Shown in pieces: positions 36,138 through 45,268 of a stretch of DNA of 64,000 bases (positions are counted from its first letter, which is position 1; every line of letters begins with the position of its first letter). The stretch covers positions 1 to 64,000 of the forward strand of contig JAKLJE010000016.1 of the NCBI GenBank assembly GCA_023151315.1, given 5' to 3'. Under the pieces are notes generated by a model. The model had not been told where the DNA came from and did not search any database. It saw nothing but the letters and a program-made list of their open reading frames with translations. This DNA is from Bacteroidia bacterium (GTDB taxonomy: Bacteria > Bacteroidota > Bacteroidia > Palsa-965). The position numbers and the translations under genes were made by a program.

Positions 36138-36663
36138 GGGTCATTGTTTTTTTGTGATACAGTTCCGCGAGTTTGTGCCGTGCGCGGTTATATTGTGATT
36201 TTGAAGTTCCTTCGGAGATATTCAGAAACTGCGCGATATCGCGGTGCGAATAATTTTCGAACAGATAAAGCGTCAGTACAATTCGGAATCCGGACGGAAG
36301 TTCGGCGATACATTCTGTGAGCACTGCGGGATCATATTTCAGATCCTGATCGTTTTCCGTTTCGCCGGCGATCTGCACTTCGTCCAGCGAACTGAAATCA
36401 GGTTTGTTTTTGCGGATCAGATCAATGGAACGGTTCACCACTACGCGCTTCAGATATCCGCCGAACTCCGCATCCGACCGGATTTCATTCAGCTTCTGGA
36501 ATGATATAATAAAGCTTTCCTGAAGGATGTCTTCCGCTTCTTCAATGTTGCCAACGATACGCAGACTCGCGTTGAGCATGGCACGCGAATACAGATCATA
36601 GAATTCGCGGAAAGCGATTTTATCGCCCTGCAAACATCTGTTGATCCGTGTTTTGTTGCTCAT
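36130..36663 (-). CDS. ECF-type RNA polymerase sigma factor
   Basis: A 177-residue sigma-70 family protein. Region 2 has FREFYDLYSRAMLNASLRIV and the EEAEDILQESFIISFQKLNE core near 42-60. Region 4 has AELPSGFRIVLTLYLFENYSH and a helix-turn-helix (DIAQFLNISEGTSKSQYNRA) near 140-165. It is typical of the sigma factors paired with membrane anti-sigmas in Bacteroidota. The next gene starts inside its last codons, so translation is probably coupled. Targets are not visible; the pair is distinct from the one at 5710-7352. Confidence 0.93.
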   Translation of the reverse strand: MSNKTRINRCLQGDKIAFREFYDLYSRAMLNASLRIVGNIEEAEDILQESFIISFQKLNEIRSDAEFGGYLKRVVVNRSIDLIRKNKPDFSSLDEVQIAGETENDQDLKYDPAVLTECIAELPSGFRIVLTLYLFENYSHRDIAQFLNISEGTSKSQYNRARHKLAELYHKKTMTHA

Positions 36664-36737
36664 TTCGTCCGGGATTCTGAATAAAGAACGGATGAATCCG
36701 TAAAGGTTGCACGGCTTGTGAAAAAAAATCGAATGAC

Positions 36738-38873
36738 TTAAATAGCGCCGGGACGAATACGCCCGCGTTTTTTAAGTGATTTCATGGGGGTAAACATTTC
36801 AGGAGCGGTGAGGATTTCTTCCAAGGAAGTTTCATCCAGAAATTCTTCCTTTGCCATCAAACCTTCTTCAACGCAGGTGGTGAGTTGTGCTTCGATGGTG
36901 GAGTCCAGCATTTTGCGTTGTTTCGCGATCTGTGCAATTGTTTTCCCGCTGCGATACAAATCCAGTGTAGTGCACATCGATTCACGTTCCGCCTTTTGCG
37001 TGCCTGAAGGTTCAGCCGGCTTCAACTCTGTTCTGCGATACATTTCATCCCGCAACACAGGCTGATTTTTCATCATACTTTTTACCAGCACACCTGCCTT
37101 CCGCATCTGAATAATACAGCTGTCAAAAGTTTCCACAAGATCGCGCAGATCTTCTGCGTGTGTGCGACCTGCGGTGGTTTTTGCAAGTTCATCGAGTTTT
37201 GTGCAAATATCTTTTCGCGTTTTCTGCAACTGTTCCGTAAAGTATGTTGCCGCAGAAGTGACACGTTCGATCAGAACTTCCGGTTCATTCTGTAAGCGAG
37301 GAATCAACACGGTAAAACGCCCGGCGTATTTTTCCGTTTCTGAAAATGAATTTACGAGTTGGCGCGCCCACAACTGAAAACGTGCGGTAACACTTTTAGA
37401 GCGGGTTGAAATATTTTCACCTGTCAGCGAGAGCATTGCTTTCTGCAATTCACGAAAATCAAAACTTCTGCGGATGTAATTGGCCACATACTGTTTAGTT
37501 TCCACCTGAAGTTCAGAGTTGAGACGTTCGTCGGAAACTTTTCGTGAATTGAAATCCGTTACGGTCGCATCGTTCACAATAGAAGCGAAGTTCACCGGTC
37601 CGGTTAGCGTTAATCCTTCCAATGAGCGTAATCTGGATAAAGCAACATAAACTTGTCCTGGAGCGAACGCTTTCTCTGCATCAATCACTGCGCGATCAAA
37701 TGTCAGTCCCTGACTTTTATGAATGGTGATAGCCCACGCCAGTTTAAGTGGAAAATGCGTAAACGTTCCAATCGTTTCGGGCTTCACTTCACCGTTCTGC
37801 AGATCTGTTGTGTAGCGAATGTTTTCCCATTCACAGCGTTTCACTTCCAGCGTCTCATCATCGCACTTTACAAACACTGAATTGTTTTTCATGGATACCA
37901 CTGTTCCGATTTTTCCGTTGTAGAATTCCTGCTTTCCGCTGTTGTCATTGCGGATGAACATCACCTGCGCACCCGTTTTCAATTCCAGTGTCAGATCAAT
38001 CGGATAAAGTGATTCCGGATAATCGCCTTTTATTTCCGCTTTGAATTCCGTTGAGTGGCCCGGAAGTTTTGCCAGCGAAGCGCGATTCACTGCATCTGCT
38101 TTATTGTTGTGCGTAGTGAGCATAACAGAACCGTCATCAACTGATTTTATTTTGCGCACGAAGGAATTCAGCAATTGTACATCCTGAGAAGTAACGGTAT
38201 TGTTGCGCAGATTATTGAGCAGCGCAATGAATCGCTCATCCGACTGACGGTACACGCGTTCGAATTCAATGTGTACGGGCGGATGGTCGCGCAGCACTTG
38301 TGCATCGAAGAAAAACGGATTGTTGTAATATTTTTTCAGGATGGTCCATTCCTGATCGCGTACTACGGGCGGAAGCTGATTGAGATCACCGATGAAAAGC
38401 ATTTGTACGCCGCCGAAGGGAAAGCTGTTGCGACGCACCATGCGTAGCACAATATCAATTGCATCGAGAAGATCTGCGCGCAGCATGCTTACTTCATCAA
38501 TCACCACAAGTTCAACTTCGCGCAGCAGTTTTCTTTTTCTGTTACTCATATGCTGATTACGAATGAGGCTGTGTTCGTTGAAGGCCCGCATTTCGTTAGC
38601 GAAGGAAAGGTGACGGTCCTTCCCCGGCACAAAGAATCCGGGAGGCAATTGAAAGAGCGAGTGAAGTGTAACGCCACCGGCATTGATGGCTGCAATTCCG
38701 GTAGGAGCTGCGATGATGGTGTTTTTATACGTTGACTTCAGAATATTGCGGAGGAATGTTGTTTTACCTGTGCCGGCCTTGCCTGTGAGAAAAATAGATC
38801 GTTGCGTGTTGTTGATGAAATCGGCTGCGAGTTCCGGTTTACCAATGGGAATAATGTTCGTATGCGTTTTCAT
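36738..38873 (-). CDS. PIF1-like DNA helicase with C-terminal helix-turn-helix
   Basis: A 711-residue ATP-dependent 5'-3' helicase of the PIF1/RecD2-like superfamily 1B. Walker A GKAGTGKTTFLRN is near 25-40, AAPTGIAAINAGGVTLHS (Ia) follows, Walker B is VVIDEVSMLRADLLD, motif III is FIGDLNQLPPV, and motif V/VI are AITIHKSQGLTFDRAV and YVALSRLRSL near 420-460. The last 60 residues contain LDLYRSGKTIAQIAKQRKM, a helix-turn-helix like that ending RecQ-type helicases. A middle stretch of 150 residues is unrecognised. Start at 38873 because it begins the conserved helicase N-terminus; a TACATTTG box lies 76-83 bases upstream. Confidence 0.92.
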   Translation of the reverse strand: MKTHTNIIPIGKPELAADFINNTQRSIFLTGKAGTGKTTFLRNILKSTYKNTIIAAPTGIAAINAGGVTLHSLFQLPPGFFVPGKDRHLSFANEMRAFNEHSLIRNQHMSNRKRKLLREVELVVIDEVSMLRADLLDAIDIVLRMVRRNSFPFGGVQMLFIGDLNQLPPVVRDQEWTILKKYYNNPFFFDAQVLRDHPPVHIEFERVYRQSDERFIALLNNLRNNTVTSQDVQLLNSFVRKIKSVDDGSVMLTTHNNKADAVNRASLAKLPGHSTEFKAEIKGDYPESLYPIDLTLELKTGAQVMFIRNDNSGKQEFYNGKIGTVVSMKNNSVFVKCDDETLEVKRCEWENIRYTTDLQNGEVKPETIGTFTHFPLKLAWAITIHKSQGLTFDRAVIDAEKAFAPGQVYVALSRLRSLEGLTLTGPVNFASIVNDATVTDFNSRKVSDERLNSELQVETKQYVANYIRRSFDFRELQKAMLSLTGENISTRSKSVTARFQLWARQLVNSFSETEKYAGRFTVLIPRLQNEPEVLIERVTSAATYFTEQLQKTRKDICTKLDELAKTTAGRTHAEDLRDLVETFDSCIIQMRKAGVLVKSMMKNQPVLRDEMYRRTELKPAEPSGTQKAERESMCTTLDLYRSGKTIAQIAKQRKMLDSTIEAQLTTCVEEGLMAKEEFLDETSLEEILTAPEMFTPMKSLKKRGRIRPGAI

Positions 38874-38948
38874 GTTCTGATTAAAAATAAACTGGTAATA
38901 AATTTTAAACTGATGTGGAAAAATACGACGGCGTACCGTCAACTGCGA

Positions 38949-38956
38949 CAAATGTA
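38949..38956 (-). promoter_or_regulatory. Bacteroidota -7 box for the PIF1-like helicase
   Basis: TACATTTG on the minus strand, about 76 bases upstream of the start at 38873. Confidence 0.5.
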
Positions 38957-38984
38957 AACCGGAAGTTCGGGACTAGTCGGTTTT

Positions 38985-39008
38985 AAACGTTTGTTGTCGG
39001 ATAATTTA
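38985..39008. repeat. 24-bp dispersed repeat, copy A
   Basis: Begins AAACGTTTGTTGTCGG and continues with ATAATTTA. An identical 24-base copy lies at 63743-63766. It sits in the helicase / DUF2752 gap. Confidence 0.7.
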
Positions 39009-39041
39009 CAAAGCCTTCTGAGGCAGAGGGCTTCTAAGATA

Positions 39042-39377
39042 CTACCAGTAAAATTTCCGGAAGAAACGGAACACATCGCGTTTAAGGAATCGGGCCGCGA
39101 TGTGAATATAGAACATGATGAGGATCGGAAATATAACGATGATAAGTTTGTTATAGTTCCACGCGGTGATGAAATCGAAATGAATGGAATGCTGTACAGC
39201 GCGGGTTAATCCGCAGCCGGGACAATCCTTTTTCAGAAGTAATTGAGAAGGACAAACACTCTGGCCTTTATCGAAATATTTAGCCGGAAGAATCAATAAA
39301 ACAACAGGCAGAGCCAACCAGATTGTCAGCCCTGCCCATCGAAGCAAATTTTTCAGTTGCGAATTATTTTTTTCCAA
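39042..39377 (-). CDS. DUF2752 membrane protein
   Basis: A 111-residue protein with two hydrophobic helices (about 15-31 and 74-94) and the DUF2752 signature CPGCGLTRA at about 52-60, between them. A first Cys (SVCPS) lies 10 residues before. The cysteines could bind a metal or haem, but the family's role is unknown. It overlaps the end of the Pmp3-domain gene by 14 bases, so the two are probably translated from the same message. Confidence 0.9.
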   Translation of the reverse strand: MEKNNSQLKNLLRWAGLTIWLALPVVLLILPAKYFDKGQSVCPSQLLLKKDCPGCGLTRAVQHSIHFDFITAWNYNKLIIVIFPILIMFYIHIAARFLKRDVFRFFRKFYW

Positions 39378-39933
39378 GGATAATCACAAGAGCGTGGATC
39401 ATTCCCGGGAGACCGCAGAGCAAAGTGAGAATCAGGTTCACCGTGCAACGGCTGGTCCAGCTTCCTTCGTAAAGGTACATTGCCAGTGGCGGAAGAAGGA
39501 TAGCAAGGATGATGAGCAACACAGGATCGGTATCCCCGCCCGGAGCTGCAGCGTTATTTGCGTTGGATTTCTGAGCCTGTTTGATAACAGCAGGAGCTGT
39601 TTTCTGTACATCCGATTTCTTCACTTCAGAAACGATGTTTTTTACTGTGCTGCGAACTTCTTTTGAAGATGGAGCAACAGCTGTTTGTGTATTTTGCGGA
39701 GCAACTTCATTTTCAGTTACAACAGTATTCAGTTCGGTAACCGTAGTTGTGTTTTCAGTAGCTACAGGAGCAATGCTTACCGCGTCTTTGCGTTCTGATT
39801 TTTGTTCAGTTGCTTTTTCAACTTTGTTGTTCCAGCTGATGTAGTAACCGTTCAGGTGGTGACGTTTTTCAATGCTGCACGAAGTGTAGATCAAGCTGAG
39901 TGCCAGCACACCAATGAGAGAAAGTTTTTTCAT
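39364..39933 (-). CDS. Lipoprotein with C-terminal Pmp3/YqaE (UPF0057) membrane domain
   Basis: A 189-residue protein joining two parts. Residues 1-19 are a lipoprotein signal with lipobox IYTSC. An Ala/Val/Thr-rich linker of about 110 residues follows. Residues 136-189 are a Pmp3/YqaE domain (DPVLLIILAILLPPLAMYLY, then LILTLLCGLPGMIHALVII). Pmp3 proteins are normally about 55 residues and lie in the inner membrane. The join of a lipidated N-terminus to two membrane helices is odd. A TATCTTTG box lies 31-38 bases upstream. It is followed by DUF2752 with overlap. Confidence 0.83.
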   Translation of the reverse strand: MKKLSLIGVLALSLIYTSCSIEKRHHLNGYYISWNNKVEKATEQKSERKDAVSIAPVATENTTTVTELNTVVTENEVAPQNTQTAVAPSSKEVRSTVKNIVSEVKKSDVQKTAPAVIKQAQKSNANNAAAPGGDTDPVLLIILAILLPPLAMYLYEGSWTSRCTVNLILTLLCGLPGMIHALVIILGKK

Positions 39934-40297
39934 AAATAGTTGTTTAACGGGTTATTGATTTCTCAAAGATATAATTCAGGCGCGTGAAAAAAATATTTTT
40001 TTAGAGTAAAAAAAGGTGATTGAAATCAGAATGGAGAATAGACTTGAACAGTAGGCAGTTAAAGAAAAGAACTGTTAGTTTCATCAGATCGTAATAATCC
40101 ATCCTCTATGAAAATTTAGTTTCCAACATACTGGTTTGTTGCGTTAACCAGCGCATAAAAGTAATATCCTGAAGAGGCCTAGAATTATGCTCCCGCATCG
40201 GTCATTTCTTTTAATTAGCTTAACTTGTCTGAATTGATCGAAGTGGTGACATCTTACTTCGTAAATCCGTTTACACTATGCACAGTACTTTTATATC
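39934..40297. other. Intergenic stretch, nothing recognised beyond a promoter
   Basis: These 364 bases separate the Pmp3-domain gene from the hydrolase gene. Apart from the minus-strand -7 box and an A+T-rich run near 39990-40015, I see no gene, hairpin or repeat. Confidence 0.5.
39964..39971 (-). promoter_or_regulatory. Bacteroidota -7 box for the Pmp3-domain gene
   Basis: TATCTTTG on the minus strand, 31 bases upstream of the start at 39933. Confidence 0.55.
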
Positions 40298-41128
40298 ATG
40301 ATTACAAAAGCATCGTCCATTATTAAGAATTGCGCTGTCACATTTTTGGTTGCTGCCTTATTTATTTCCTGCCAACAACATAAAAAGGAATTTAAACTAT
40401 CAACTTCTTTTGTCGAAATTGACACTGCCCGACTTCAGGTTTTCACCGGAGGTGAAGGAGAGAATACCGTGGTGTTTGAATCCGGACTGGGAGTAGATGG
40501 ATCTACATGGTTGGAAAGCGGCATCTTCGATTCTATTGGACAGAATGATCAGGTTATTGCGTATGACAGACGAGGTTATGGAAAATCGTCGCAACCGGTT
40601 GATGCAAGAGGATTGCAAGCATTGGTAGATGATCTTGCAATGATTATTAATAAAACGGCTTCCAATGAAAAAGTGATTCTTGTAAGTCATTCGTTGGGTG
40701 GTTCAATTGCCCGTGCATACGCCATACAACATCCGGATAAAATAAAAGCGCTGTTATTCATAGATCCTAACCACGAGAAATTCACCGAGTACGCATCTAT
40801 GTCTCAAGCTCATGAAGACACTCTAGTTCAGTTGTTCGCTGCTGAGAACATGAACGGTGCCGCAATGGAAGCGGAGCGGTTGCTGGAGAATCGTAGCTTT
40901 ATGAAGCAGCTATCCACATTGCCTGATGTTCCTGTAATTGTAATCACATCAATAAAAACAGACGATGAAATGACAGCGGAAAGTGTGGCAGACTGGTCTT
41001 TGGCGCATGAATCATTGGGAACGGGAATTACTTCTTTTACTCATATCAAGACGGATAAGTCGGGACACTTTATTTATCTTGAAGAACCGAATTTGGTTAT
41101 TGAGTGGATCAGGAAATTGATGAAGTGA
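40298..41128 (+). CDS. Alpha/beta-hydrolase lipoprotein
   Basis: A 276-residue protein with a lipoprotein signal (LVAALFISC near 25) and an alpha/beta-hydrolase fold. The oxyanion-type segment is VVFESGLGVDGSTW near 60, the strand before helix B is YDRRGYGKSSQPV, the nucleophile is in VSHSLGGSIARAYA (the Ser of HSLGG) near 128, an acidic residue lies in FIDPNHEKF, and the final His is in DKSGHFIYLEEP near 255. It is an esterase-like enzyme of unknown substrate, lipid-anchored in the periplasm or at the surface. A DHFR-family gene follows 46 bases later. Confidence 0.87.
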   Translation: MITKASSIIKNCAVTFLVAALFISCQQHKKEFKLSTSFVEIDTARLQVFTGGEGENTVVFESGLGVDGSTWLESGIFDSIGQNDQVIAYDRRGYGKSSQPVDARGLQALVDDLAMIINKTASNEKVILVSHSLGGSIARAYAIQHPDKIKALLFIDPNHEKFTEYASMSQAHEDTLVQLFAAENMNGAAMEAERLLENRSFMKQLSTLPDVPVIVITSIKTDDEMTAESVADWSLAHESLGTGITSFTHIKTDKSGHFIYLEEPNLVIEWIRKLMK

Positions 41129-41174
41129 CTATGCAAACTAAAAACGCATCATTAGATAAAATTGAACAATCAAA

Positions 41175-41795
41175 ATGAGCAAAATAATTTTCGACAGCGG
41201 AATTTCATTGGATGGTTATTTTGCAGGGGATAACAGAGGTCCTGCAAATCCTATGGGCGGAGTTTCCGGGCAGATACACGCATGGATGTTTAACCAGAAA
41301 GCATTTTGGCAGCATCTTGGTTTTGAAGGAGGAAATGAAGACGGAGCTGACGGGAAATACATCAGAGAAACTTTCGCCAGAACCGGCGCATACATAATGG
41401 GTAAAAGAATGTTTGAAGAAGGCATGACGAGTTGGCCCAACGATTTATTCAAAGCGGATGTTTATGTTCTGACGCATGAAGTGCGCGATCCGTGGGTGCA
41501 GGAAGGGTCAACAACTTTTCACTTTATAAACGACGGAATTGAAAGTGCGTTAAGTAAAGCGAAGTTATCTGCAAACGGAAAAGACATCCGGATACAAGGC
41601 GGTGCGAATACGATTCAACAGTTTTTAAATGCCGGACTGATTGATGAGTTTTTCATTCACATCGCGCCTGTTTTTCTGGGCAGCGGCATTCGATTGTTTG
41701 ATGGTATTGACAAAGACAAGTATGAATTAAAAATTGCAGAAGTAATACCATCAGCGCTAACTACGCATTTGAGGTATGAGCTGATAAGAAAGTAA
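41175..41795 (+). CDS. Dihydrofolate-reductase-family protein (RibD C-terminal-like)
   Basis: A 206-residue protein of the RibD C-terminal / DHFR-like fold. It starts MSKIIFDSGISLDGYFAG, the SLDG motif typical of the family near 11-14. AYIMGKRMFEEGM lies near 75, DIRIQGGANTIQQFLNAGL near 138-155 holds the Rossmann-like glycine run, and FIHIAPVFLGSGIRLF is the C-terminal strand. NADPH-dependent reduction is likely, but the substrate cannot be told, and it is probably not the folate enzyme itself. It shares the plus strand with the hydrolase gene before it. Confidence 0.9.
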   Translation: MSKIIFDSGISLDGYFAGDNRGPANPMGGVSGQIHAWMFNQKAFWQHLGFEGGNEDGADGKYIRETFARTGAYIMGKRMFEEGMTSWPNDLFKADVYVLTHEVRDPWVQEGSTTFHFINDGIESALSKAKLSANGKDIRIQGGANTIQQFLNAGLIDEFFIHIAPVFLGSGIRLFDGIDKDKYELKIAEVIPSALTTHLRYELIRK

Positions 41796-41863
41796 GTGAA
41801 AGTTCAGCGTTCGCCCGTGTTGAAGGAAAATTTCAGACGATTTGATTACTGTAAAGAATGAAA

Positions 41864-42436
41864 TCAGAACAAATGAAACTCCGGATCATGAAAGACCGTT
41901 CTGTCGAAGTTGTAACGATACGCAGCGTACACTTCGTGTGCTGAGCTGATATCGAGTCCGAAGCAGGCGTTGCCCGGGGAAAAGACTCTGTATCCAATAT
42001 ATTCTCCTTTTTGCAGGGGCGAATAGCTCACATCTAATTCCGGTGTAATACTTTTCGATTTCGTTTTGTTCATTCTGTTGCGTTCCCAACGCAAAACGGA
42101 TTTTCCGACGCCGGCGCGAATCATCAAACTGTTGTCGGAGAAAAGCACAACACCCGTGCTCATAGTTTTGTACCAGGTTTGCGTGTACATTTCACCTTTC
42201 GAATGAAACCATGTTAATGATGCGTATGCGCCGGTAGCGTGCCGCGAATTCATCATTTCGAATACAAAGGGAGTGTAAGAGATTTCTGCACCGAAAGAAA
42301 TTCCTGCTCCGAAAATATAACCTGCGCGTAAACCGGGAATTGCGAGACCGGGTCTGAATTCAAGCGCTTGCACATGATTTCGCGTTGATGCGAGAAGTAG
42401 AAATGCTGAGAAAGTTACTCGAAGTAACAGTGACAT
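41864..42436 (-). CDS. Putative secreted or outer-membrane beta-rich protein
   Basis: A 190-residue protein with a hydrophobic start (MSLLLRVTFSAFLLLAS) that looks like a signal peptide. The rest alternates polar and aromatic residues (RAGYIFGAGISFGAEISYTP, YASLTWFHSKGEMYTQTWY), as expected of an eight-strand beta-barrel. No named family is recognised. It lies downstream of dxs on the same strand, 52 bases after it, and converges with the DHFR-family gene. Confidence 0.62.
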   Translation of the reverse strand: MSLLLRVTFSAFLLLASTRNHVQALEFRPGLAIPGLRAGYIFGAGISFGAEISYTPFVFEMMNSRHATGAYASLTWFHSKGEMYTQTWYKTMSTGVVLFSDNSLMIRAGVGKSVLRWERNRMNKTKSKSITPELDVSYSPLQKGEYIGYRVFSPGNACFGLDISSAHEVYAAYRYNFDRTVFHDPEFHLF

Positions 42437-42488
42437 GCAGGACCGTTTACGCTATAACGTTCCTAACCGAAAAAGATACACTACACCA

Positions 42489-44435
42489 TTATACCAAAAC
42501 CGCAGACGGTTTCAGCACCATTCGCTTCGCCTGTTCTTCGATTGAAGCCGCATCATATCCGCATTCTCTCCACAACTCCGGTTGTTCACCGTGTTCAACC
42601 CATTTATCAGGAATACCGAGGCGCTTTACTTCTGCAGAGTAGTTGTGATCTGCCATGAATTCAACCACTGCACTTCCGAATCCTCCTTGTATGCAACCGT
42701 CTTCAACGGTAATCACTTTAGAGTGTTTCGAGAAAACTTCATGCAGCATTTTTTCATCCAAAGGTTTTGCAAAACGCATGTCGTAATGCGCAGCATCAAT
42801 TCCTGATTTTTTCAAAGCTTCACAAGCTTCAACCGCAAAGTTGCCAGGATGTCCGAATGTAAGTATGGCAATATCTTTTCCGTCGCGGATTTTTCTTCCC
42901 GTACCGATTGTGATTTCTTCGAAAGGTGTTCTCCATTCCGGCATAACACCGTTACCGCGTGGATAACGAATTGAGAATGGAACCGCATTCTTATCGAGTT
43001 GTGCCGTGTACATCAGATTGCGAAGTTCGCTTTCATTCATCGGTGCACTCACAACCATATTCGGGATGCAACGGAAATACGCAATATCAAATGATCCGTG
43101 ATGCGTTGGCCCATCTGCACCTGCAAGTCCGCCACGATCCAGACACAACACAACGTGCAGTTTCTGCAGAGCAATATCATGCACTACCTGATCGTATGCG
43201 CGCTGCATGAACGAAGAATAAATATTGCAATACGGAATCATGCCCTGCGTTGCAAGACCTGCAGAGAACGTTACTGCATGCTGTTCAGCAATACCTACGT
43301 CAAATGCACGATCCGGCATGGCCTTCATCATGATATTCAGCGAACATCCGCTCGGCATTGCAGGAGTGATTCCCATGATCTTCGGATTCTTCTCTGCCAA
43401 TTCAACCATTGTGTGTCCGAACACATCCTGATATTTAGGTGGCTGCGGCTCTGTTACTGCAGATTTTACTATCTGTCCTGTATGCTTGTCAAACAAGCCC
43501 GGTGCGTGCCAAAGTGTAGGATTTCCTTCTTCAGAAAATTTGAAACCTTTTCCTTTCGTGGTAAGCACGTGAAGAATTTTCGGTCCCGGAATATCTTTCA
43601 AATCGCGCATCACTTTCACTAAGCGATCCACATCGTGTCCGTCGATAGGACCGAAATAGCGGAACTTCAGTGATTCGAAAAGATTACTTTGCTTGAGCAA
43701 CGCGCTCTTCAGTGTGTCACTGACTTTAGTTGCAATGCTCTGCGCATCCGGACCGAACTTGCTGATCTTACCGAGCATCTTCCACACTTCATCTTTCACT
43801 TTGTTGTAAGTGTGTGAAGTGGTGATGTCGTTCAGATATTCTTTCAGCGCACCCACATTCGGATCGATACTCATGCAATTGTCGTTGAGCACAACGAGCA
43901 GATTACTTTTCTCAATGCCGGCGTGATTCAGTGCTTCGAATGCCATTCCCGCAGTCATGGATCCATCACCGATTACAGCGATTGCCTGACGATCTTCATT
44001 TTTTCTGTTGGCAGCAACTGCCATTCCCAATGCAGCTGAAATGGAAGTGGAAGAGTGTCCCACTCCGAAAGTATCGTATTCGCTTTCGCTGCGTTTCGGG
44101 AAACCGCTGATGCCTTTGTATTTGCGATTCGTGTGAAATACATCACGACGACCTGTAAGAATTTTGTGTCCGTATGCCTGATGTCCGACATCCCACACGA
44201 GTTGATCGTATGGAGTATTAAAAACATAATGCAAAGCGACGGTGAGTTCTACAACTCCCAGGCTCGCACCAAAGTGACCGCCTTTAACGGAGACGAGATC
44301 AATGATGTATTGTCTCAGCTCTTTTGAAAGCTGCGGTAACTGTTCTTCCGATAAAAGACGGAGATCTTCAGGTGAATTGATTTGACCGAGCAATTTGCCG
44401 GGTACAAATTCATTCTTTTCAGGGGTGTGTGCCAT
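42489..44435 (-). CDS. dxs: 1-deoxy-D-xylulose-5-phosphate synthase
   Basis: Condenses pyruvate and glyceraldehyde-3-phosphate, the first step of the MEP pathway; thiamine-diphosphate enzyme. The 648 residues fit the family. The start region includes KGGHFGASLGVVELTVALHY, TPYDQLVWDVGHQAYGHKIL lies near 80, the TPP motif is GDGSMTAGMAFEALN...N near 160, and DRGGLAGADGPTHHG lies near 410 in the pyrimidine domain. The C-terminal transketolase domain ends GIPDKWVEHGEQPE. Start at 44435 because MAHTPEK follows a TACATTTG box 17-24 bases upstream; the longer frame adds nothing conserved. It works with ispG in this window. Confidence 0.97.
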   Translation of the reverse strand: MAHTPEKNEFVPGKLLGQINSPEDLRLLSEEQLPQLSKELRQYIIDLVSVKGGHFGASLGVVELTVALHYVFNTPYDQLVWDVGHQAYGHKILTGRRDVFHTNRKYKGISGFPKRSESEYDTFGVGHSSTSISAALGMAVAANRKNEDRQAIAVIGDGSMTAGMAFEALNHAGIEKSNLLVVLNDNCMSIDPNVGALKEYLNDITTSHTYNKVKDEVWKMLGKISKFGPDAQSIATKVSDTLKSALLKQSNLFESLKFRYFGPIDGHDVDRLVKVMRDLKDIPGPKILHVLTTKGKGFKFSEEGNPTLWHAPGLFDKHTGQIVKSAVTEPQPPKYQDVFGHTMVELAEKNPKIMGITPAMPSGCSLNIMMKAMPDRAFDVGIAEQHAVTFSAGLATQGMIPYCNIYSSFMQRAYDQVVHDIALQKLHVVLCLDRGGLAGADGPTHHGSFDIAYFRCIPNMVVSAPMNESELRNLMYTAQLDKNAVPFSIRYPRGNGVMPEWRTPFEEITIGTGRKIRDGKDIAILTFGHPGNFAVEACEALKKSGIDAAHYDMRFAKPLDEKMLHEVFSKHSKVITVEDGCIQGGFGSAVVEFMADHNYSAEVKRLGIPDKWVEHGEQPELWRECGYDAASIEEQAKRMVLKPSAVLV

Positions 44436-44451
44436 CGCGAGTATTACAGAG

Positions 44452-44459
44452 CAAATGTA
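44452..44459 (-). promoter_or_regulatory. Bacteroidota -7 box for dxs
   Basis: TACATTTG on the minus strand, 17 bases upstream of the dxs start. Confidence 0.6.
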
Positions 44460-44578
44460 CGAAAACACGAAGGGAAAGGTTCACAAAATCTGCAAAATCA
44501 GGAGGTTAAGCCGCCTTTTGGGCGGTTTGTTGAGGCATTTTACATCAGCTTAGTGCAATGTGTGAGCAGAAATACTGG

Positions 44579-45268
44579 CTACACAATCAGTTCGCTGGCC
44601 ACAACTTCACCATCATGCAGACGTATGGTTCTGTCGGTTTGCGCGGCAAGATTCATGTCGTGCGTCACTACCATAATGGTTTGATTGTATTTTTCCTTCA
44701 GCTCGCGGAAAATATCAAACACCAGTTGCGCATTTTTTGAATCAAGGTTTCCTGTAGGTTCATCTCCGAAAATAATATCCGGATCGTTGATCAATGCACG
44801 CGCAATAGCCACACGTTGCTGTTGTCCTCCGGAAAGTCGGCTTGCTTTTTTATCTGCCTGATCGACGAGACCCAACATTCCCAGTTTTTCAAGAGCACGT
44901 TTTCTGATTTCAGCGTCGCTGTACTTTCCGAGCTTCAACGCTGGCAACATCACATTGTCCAGAACGGTGAATTCAGGAAGCAGATAATGGAACTGAAATA
45001 CGAATCCGATTTTTTCATTGCGGATTTCCGCCAACTCATTTTTCGTTTTCACGGAGAGATCTTCACCGGCAAGATAAATGTGTCCTTCGTAATCGGTATC
45101 CAAAGTTGAAAGCACATAGAGCAAAGTTGATTTTCCGCTTCCCGAAGATCCGACAATGGAGATAAACTCTCCGCGTTCCACAGCGATGTTGACTTTTTTC
45201 AAAGCCTGAAAATCTACCGGATCACGGAAGAATTTGTCGAGGTTTTTTGTTTCAAGAATCGCGCTCAT
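44579..45268 (-). CDS. ABC transporter ATP-binding protein (LolD/MacB-like)
   Basis: A 229-residue ATPase that drives the FtsX-type permease encoded just before it. Walker [10 protein letters not shown] lies near residue 40, the Q-loop [16 protein letters not shown] is the LolD/MacB style, the signature is [15 protein letters not shown] near 140, Walker B is [13 protein letters not shown], and the H-loop is VVTHD. Start at 45268: its ATG overlaps the permease stop as TGATG, giving coupled translation. The substrate may be a lipoprotein or a small molecule. dxs lies 143 bases downstream with its own promoter. Confidence 0.95.
   Translation of the reverse strand: MSAILETKNLDKFFRDPVDFQALKKVNIAVERGEFISIVGSSGSGKSTLLYVLSTLDTDYEGHIYLAGEDLSVKTKNELAEIRNEKIGFVFQFHYLLPEFTVLDNVMLPALKLGKYSDAEIRKRALEKLGMLGLVDQADKKASRLSGGQQQRVAIARALINDPDIIFGDEPTGNLDSKNAQLVFDIFRELKEKYNQTIMVVTHDMNLAAQTDRTIRLHDGEVVASELIV

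Noticed and set aside
44502-44530. Hairpin CCGCC/GGCGG between dxs and the ABC ATPase gene as a terminator
   Set aside because: The stem is short with mismatches and has no T-run in the right orientation.
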